Below, piece after piece: positions 59,922 to 64,000 of a stretch of DNA of 64,000 nucleotides (the first letter of the stretch is position 1; every line of letters starts with the position of its first letter). The notes below the pieces were generated by a model. It was not told the DNA's origin and did no database searches. It worked only from the letters and a program-made list of their open reading frames with translations. The stretch is from contig JABDRB010000029.1 of the NCBI GenBank assembly GCA_013041925.1, positions 1 through 64,000 on the forward strand, read 5' to 3'. Origin of the DNA: Akkermansiaceae bacterium. Its GTDB lineage: Bacteria > Verrucomicrobiota > Verrucomicrobiia > Verrucomicrobiales > Akkermansiaceae. The translations under genes were made by a program, and so were the position numbers.

Positions 59922-59949
59922 TTGCCAGATGAAATATCTCTGCTAAATA
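59922..59949 (+). promoter_or_regulatory. Candidate promoter of the ribosomal operon
   Basis: TTGCCA (59922-59927) and TAAATA (59944-59949) are spaced 16 bp and sit about 110 bp upstream of rpsM, consistent with a housekeeping-type promoter and a leader that could host ribosomal autoregulation. Spotted by eye only. Confidence 0.35.
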
Positions 59950-60061
59950 CCCCGTCCCGCGCGGTGTGCAGGATGTCCAGACGGACTATCATTCATGAGG
60001 AAATTCTCCGGAATGAGCGCACCTACCCACTACAAAAAACAATCCAGCTAAAACAAGGATC

Positions 60062-60430
60062 ATGGCACGTATATTCGGCACAGAAATCCCGAATGAGAAG
60101 CGCATCGAAGCTTCTCTTCCCTACATTTATGGCATAGGTCAAACGACCTCCAAGCGTATTCTCGAGCAAGCAGGAGTGGATCCCGATATCCGCACCGGCG
60201 AGCTTACTGAGGAGCAGCTTGTTAAAATTGCCCAAGTAATCACCTCAGAGACGATTCTCATTGAAGGTGACCTCCGTCGCGAAAAGCAAGCCGCTATGAA
60301 GCGTCTGCAAGCGATTAACTGCTACCGTGGCATCCGCCACAAGGTAGGTCTCCCCGTCCGTGGTCAACGCACCAGCACGAACGCACGCACCCGTAAGGGT
60401 AAGAAGCGCACCGTAGGTGTGAAGAAGTAA
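60062..60430 (+). CDS. rpsM: Ribosomal protein S13
   Basis: A 122-residue S13 with ARIFGTEIPNEKRIEASLPYIYGIGQTTSKRIL at the N-terminus and the RNA-binding C-terminal GLPVRGQRTSTNARTRKGKKRTVGVKK. It contacts 16S rRNA and 5S-adjacent regions in the head of the small subunit. An AAGGAUC site precedes the ATG. It is first in the S13-S11-S4 unit; no rpmJ is directly upstream. Confidence 0.97.
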   Translation: MARIFGTEIPNEKRIEASLPYIYGIGQTTSKRILEQAGVDPDIRTGELTEEQLVKIAQVITSETILIEGDLRREKQAAMKRLQAINCYRGIRHKVGLPVRGQRTSTNARTRKGKKRTVGVKK

Positions 60431-60457
60431 CCCACTGACCCAACATTATTTATTATT

Positions 60458-61024
60458 ATGTCTGAAGAAGAAATCAAAGACGACGCCGCAGCGACACCTG
60501 CTGAGGTTCCTGCCGAAGCTCCTGCTGCGGATGAGCCCAAAGCTGAATCAGCTGAAGCGCCAGCCGCCCCTGCTGAAGAGGCGCCCAAGGCACCTGAAAA
60601 GAAGCGTGACATTTTTGCTGAAATCGCCGGTGGCGAGGAAGAGCAAATCCGCATTCACAAGGCGAAGAAGAGCAAAAACATCCAGACGGGTGTGGTGCAC
60701 GTCATCGCTACCTTTAACAACACACTTGTAACGGTCACTGACCTGAATGGTAACTCCATCGGATGGTCCAGTGCTGGAAAGATGGGATTCAAGGGGTCAC
60801 GTAAGAGCACCGCGTATGCGGCTCAGGTTGTTTCCCAAGATGCTTGTCGCCAAGCGATGAGTCACGGTCTTAAAGAAGTAGAAGTTCGCGTTAAGGGACC
60901 TGGTTCCGGTCGTGAATCTGCTGTGCGTGCCGTGCAAGGTCTCGGTATCAACATCACTGCGATCAAGGACGTTACTCCTATTCCTCACAACGGCTGTCGC
61001 CCTAAGAAAGCTCGCCGCGTGTAA
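60458..61024 (+). CDS. rpsK: Ribosomal protein S11 with acidic N-terminal extension
   Basis: A 188-residue protein whose last 125 residues are standard S11: [37 protein letters not shown] through [20 protein letters not shown]. The first 62 residues are an Ala/Glu/Pro-rich acidic extension ([20 protein letters not shown] and following), absent from Escherichia coli S11. It lies 27 bp after rpsM. The body makes the platform of the 30S subunit, near the E-site codon. Confidence 0.96.
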   Translation: MSEEEIKDDAAATPAEVPAEAPAADEPKAESAEAPAAPAEEAPKAPEKKRDIFAEIAGGEEEQIRIHKAKKSKNIQTGVVHVIATFNNTLVTVTDLNGNSIGWSSAGKMGFKGSRKSTAYAAQVVSQDACRQAMSHGLKEVEVRVKGPGSGRESAVRAVQGLGINITAIKDVTPIPHNGCRPKKARRV

Positions 61025-61062
61025 TTAACCATTATTTTTTAACTCTTTAACTTACTTATATT

Positions 61063-61674
61063 ATGGCTCGTTACACTGGCCCCAAAGATAAAATCAGTCG
61101 CCGTTTCGGTGTCGCCCTATTCGGACCTTCCAAAGCGCTTGAGCGTCGTTCCTTCCCCCCTGGCCAGCACGGTGTGCGTGCAGGACGTCGGAAGAAGTCA
61201 GACTACGCGGTTGCACTGGGAGAGAAGCAGAAGCTTCGTTTCCAGTTCGGTGTGCTTGAGAAACAATTCCGTCTCTACTATGCAGAGGCAAGTCGTCGCC
61301 GCGGTATTACCGGTGAGGTGCTTTGTCAGCTGCTTGAACTACGTCTCGACAACGTTTGCTACCGTCTCGGCCTTGGCAACACGCGTTCTGCGGCACGTCA
61401 AATGGTCAACCATGGCCACATTGAAGTGAATGGAAAGCGTGTTGATATCCCGAGTTATCAGTGCAAGCCTGGTGACACCATCACGGTGCAGGACAAGCCG
61501 AGCTCACAGCAGCTCGGTCTGCGCTACATGGACCTCACCCAAGCGGTGCCATTGAAAGAATGGCTTACACTTGATCGTGCTGACATGAAGGGCAAGATCG
61601 TCCGCGTGCCTGAAAACGATGACTTTGATCACCAAGTCAACGTGCAGCTCGTGGTGGAACTTTACTCACGATAA
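61063..61674 (+). CDS. rpsD: Ribosomal protein S4
   Basis: A 203-residue S4 with the normal layout: ARYTGPKDKISRRFGVALFG, the ERRSFPPGQHG motif and RLDNVCYRLGLGNTRSAARQMVNHGHIEVNGKRVDIPSYQCKPGDTITV as the S4 RNA-binding fold. It is an early-binding assembly protein and in many bacteria a translational regulator of its operon. The gene is followed by a strong hairpin terminator; rpoA and rplQ, its usual next genes, are missing. Confidence 0.97.
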   Translation: MARYTGPKDKISRRFGVALFGPSKALERRSFPPGQHGVRAGRRKKSDYAVALGEKQKLRFQFGVLEKQFRLYYAEASRRRGITGEVLCQLLELRLDNVCYRLGLGNTRSAARQMVNHGHIEVNGKRVDIPSYQCKPGDTITVQDKPSSQQLGLRYMDLTQAVPLKEWLTLDRADMKGKIVRVPENDDFDHQVNVQLVVELYSR

Positions 61675-61695
61675 TCGAGAATTATCCTCATTTCA

Positions 61696-61731
61696 AAACG
61701 GCGGTTTACTTTGGTATTCCGCCGTTTTTTT
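61696..61731 (+). terminator. Rho-independent terminator after rpsD
   Basis: A 9-bp stem (AAACGGCGG / CCGCCGTTT) with a 14-base loop is followed by a run of T. It ends the S13-S11-S4 transcript. Confidence 0.88.
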
Positions 61732-61856
61732 GGGTTTAAAATGTGTGCTTTCTGCGGGTCGACTCGCAGGGGCTTGCTGCGCACATTGAACCCGCCTCCG
61801 CCATGTCAGTGCAGACAGGCTCTGGGCATCGTCTCCACGTGGGTGATCAATGCGGG

Positions 61857-63575
61857 TTAAGAGAGGAATGATTGTTTTGACAGGGTGGCATATTTGCCGC
61901 CTCGGGCGAGCAGCTCGTCGTGGGTGCCACTTTCGATAATCTGTCCCGCGTCGAGCACGTGAATGCAGTCGGCATTGCGGATAGTTGACAAGCGGTGTGC
62001 AATGACAAAGGCGGTGCGGTTTTCCATCAAGTGATCGAGTGCCTCTTGGATAAGCCGCTCGGTCTCGCTATCGACGGAAGCGGTGGCTTCATCCAGCAAT
62101 AAAATCGGTGGGTTTTTCAGGAGTGCTCGGGCGATCGAGAGTCGTTGTCGTTCGCCGCCGGATAGTTTGACGCCGCGTTCACCGACGGAGGTATCGAGTC
62201 CATCGGGGAGATCGCGGACGAACCCGTCGGCATTGGCGGATTTGAGGGCCGACCACATTTCTTGATCGGTGGCATTACGTTTGCCCAGGTGGAGGTTTTC
62301 GCGGACGGGGCCATTGAAAAGAAAGGCGTCTTGGGTGACGTAGCCGATGACAGAGCGCAGGGAAGGTTTGGCGATGGTGTTGAGTTCGGTTCCATCGATG
62401 GTGATTGAGCCGCGATCGTATTCGTAGAAACGCGACAGCAGGCTGACGACGGTGGATTTTCCGGCACCCGTTGAGCCTACGAGGGCGATGGTTTGTCCGG
62501 GCTGAGCTTCGAGGCTGATCCCCCGAAGGGTCGGTTCATCCGCGTAGGCAAAGTGCATATCATCGAACTTCACGTGACCACGGATTGGCTCGCCTAATTG
62601 GGCACCGTCGGAGGTGTGAATTTCATCCTCTTCATCGAGAATGCTGAACACACGCTCCGCAGCGGCCCGCGACGATTGGGTCATTTGATTCAGCTGGTGG
62701 AGTCGTCCCAGTGGCTCGTAGAGTGCCCAGATGATGGTGAAAAATTCCAATAACACGGCATGGTCGAGCCCGTGGTAATAGATTTGCCATGCGCCGACGC
62801 CGAGAACGAGCGCGTAGCCGATGGAGTTGGCAAAACTCATACTGGGTGAGTAGAGCGCCCATGCTTTCATGACGGTGAGGTTGGCGTCACGCACTTTTGA
62901 CGATGATTGGTTGAAGCTGGCGAGTTCATCGTCCTCGGCGGCATAGGATTTGATTTGTCGGATGCCGGCGATGTTATCGTGCAGCATGGCATTCATTTCG
63001 CCTGTGGCTTTTCGGACGATTCGATACCGGGTTGATGCGTGGCGCGAGTAGAGCCAAGCGCCGACGACGAGCAGTGGCAGTGGGGCGAGGGCTGCAAGTG
63101 CCAGGATCGGGGAGCGGGTAATGAGGAAGATGGTGACGATCAGGACTTGGAGTAAGGCAACGAGTCCCTGCTCGATCCCATCGATGAGGATGCGTTCCAT
63201 CTGCGGAACATCCTCGGCGACCCGGGTCATGATGTCGCCTGTGCGGCGTTGGTCGAACCAGTTGAGCCGGAGCCGTTGTAGTTTGTTGTAGAGTTGGGAG
63301 CGGAGGTCGAAGACGGCCTTTTGCTCGAAGGTATTGTTGATGAGAATGCGTAAGTAGTTAAAGAAATCGCGTAAAAAGAACGCGACCAAGACGATGGCGA
63401 TGAATGGGATGAGTTTGTCGATTTGTTGCCCGTCGATGACCTCGCGCTTGACTCGGCCTGTCATCACGGGGAATGCGAGCAGCATGAATGTCATTAGGAT
63501 CGCGCATAGCAGTTGCGCAGACGCGAGCTTTGGGTATTTGCCAAGGTAGGAAAAGATACGGAAAATCGTCTTCAT
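61857..63575 (-). CDS. MsbA/multidrug-type ABC half-transporter
   Basis: A 572-residue fused permease-ATPase. Six membrane helices in the N-terminal half (exporter type I domain, about 15-300). The ATPase has Walker A GSTGAGKST, Q-loop GYVTQDAFLFNG, signature LSGGERQRLS, Walker B PPILLLDEATAS and switch histidine in AHRLST. It would dimerise to flip lipids, lipid A-linked molecules or drugs outward. The closest subfamily by eye is MsbA-like/heterodimer multidrug exporters; the substrate cannot be told from sequence. It converges on the ribosomal operon. Confidence 0.9.
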   Translation of the reverse strand: MKTIFRIFSYLGKYPKLASAQLLCAILMTFMLLAFPVMTGRVKREVIDGQQIDKLIPFIAIVLVAFFLRDFFNYLRILINNTFEQKAVFDLRSQLYNKLQRLRLNWFDQRRTGDIMTRVAEDVPQMERILIDGIEQGLVALLQVLIVTIFLITRSPILALAALAPLPLLVVGAWLYSRHASTRYRIVRKATGEMNAMLHDNIAGIRQIKSYAAEDDELASFNQSSSKVRDANLTVMKAWALYSPSMSFANSIGYALVLGVGAWQIYYHGLDHAVLLEFFTIIWALYEPLGRLHQLNQMTQSSRAAAERVFSILDEEDEIHTSDGAQLGEPIRGHVKFDDMHFAYADEPTLRGISLEAQPGQTIALVGSTGAGKSTVVSLLSRFYEYDRGSITIDGTELNTIAKPSLRSVIGYVTQDAFLFNGPVRENLHLGKRNATDQEMWSALKSANADGFVRDLPDGLDTSVGERGVKLSGGERQRLSIARALLKNPPILLLDEATASVDSETERLIQEALDHLMENRTAFVIAHRLSTIRNADCIHVLDAGQIIESGTHDELLARGGKYATLSKQSFLS

Positions 63576-63732
63576 GGTGGGTGTTGCTAGTACGCTTGCG
63601 GTTATGCCAATGTAAAGACAAGTAAAAATAAGAGGAAATTAGGGAAATTAGGCATTGCCGCCCCCCCCTTAGGGCATCTAGTTTATCCATAACACGCGAG
63701 AAACCCCCGAGCTCAACTCACAGTAATCAATC

Positions 63733-64000
63733 ATGTCAAAAGTATTTGGAACCATCGCAGTCGTCATCTTAGCTGTCGCTGCATTTATTGCATGGAAAAA
63801 TATGGACGCTCTCGTGAGAGAGGCCGGAAATAAAAAGGAAGATCCACCGGTGGAAGGCCGACTTCAAGTGGCTCAGAAGTTAGAAAAGAGCACGATCAAG
63901 GAATTGGCTGCCCAGCGGAAGCGCCGTGATGATGCTGCGGCATTGAGGGATAGCTATACCGCGGAGACCGTGAAGATTCAGGCAGAGCTCGACGAGGTGA
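63733..64000 (+). CDS. Membrane-anchored coiled-coil protein (3'-partial)
   Basis: Starts at ATG 63733 and runs off the window. The first residues MSKVFGTIAVVILAVAAFIAW form a membrane anchor; the rest (KLEKSTIKELAAQRKRRDDAAALRD, then VKIQAELDEV) is charged and coiled-coil-like. No family recognised in the 89 visible codons. Confidence 0.75.
   Translation, partial: MSKVFGTIAVVILAVAAFIAWKNMDALVREAGNKKEDPPVEGRLQVAQKLEKSTIKELAAQRKRRDDAAALRDSYTAETVKIQAELDEV

Overview
The window looks like part of a chromosome from the phylum Verrucomicrobiota (PVC group), most likely a marine or polymer-degrading member of Verrucomicrobiae. This placement is inferred from gene content. There are two pairs of 'planctomycete-type cytochrome c / DUF1549 / DUF1553' proteins with DUF1501 partners, a sulfatase, an aryl-sulfotransferase-like protein, giant repeat-rich surface proteins, an FtsZ with a PVC-style C-terminus, and many secreted proteins. 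Most of the window is moderately GC-rich and densely coded. The stretch from about 19.6 to 31.3 kb is visibly richer in A+T.

Layout. 1-4.3 kb: the 3' part of a giant secreted repeat protein. 4.3-12.6 kb (minus strand): a DEDDy exonuclease-like protein, a TPR protein, a purple-acid-phosphatase-like enzyme, a LolC/E-type permease, ComEC and a membrane TPR protein. 12.6-19.4 kb: an orphan RelE-like protein, a lipoprotein-type hydrolase, a large TPR protein, a degenerate YugP-like membrane protein and ftsZ. 19.6-23.3 kb: a sulfatase and an aryl-sulfotransferase-like protein.

23.4-31.25 kb is the most unusual region: a run of small, mostly one- or two-gene cassettes, all reading on the minus strand. 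They are separated by about eleven attC-like recombination sites, and no integron integrase lies in the window. The cargo comprises four toxin-antitoxin pairs, an Mrr-type restriction enzyme, a PD-(D/E)XK-like protein, an FkbM methyltransferase, a lipoprotein, an unknown secreted protein, a remnant of an IS91-family transposase and a 5'-truncated ORF. In two cassettes the first bases are exactly complementary to the cassette's own R'' box, as expected for real integron cassettes.

31.4-44.3 kb holds a proline-rich membrane-anchored protein, the first DUF1553/DUF1501 pair, FHA-hisD, a three-repeat secreted protein and the second DUF1553/DUF1501 pair. 44.5-51.6 kb holds xseB-dxs, a GT-C-like membrane protein, an NtrC-type regulator with its histidine kinase, and cutA. 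51.8-59.9 kb holds a SNF2 helicase with a histone-H1-like tail, a DUF1232-like protein, a pseudopilin, trmB, a serine hydrolase and lysA. 60-61.7 kb is a short ribosomal operon (S13-S11-S4) that ends in a strong terminator without rpoA. The window closes with an MsbA-like ABC exporter and the start of a coiled-coil membrane protein.

Pairs likely to act together are the kinase and sigma-54 regulator, each DUF1549/1553 protein with its DUF1501 partner, xseB with dxs by translational overlap, and each antitoxin-toxin pair. The main basis for calling the cassette region is the attC structure read by eye. A structure-aware attC search would settle it.
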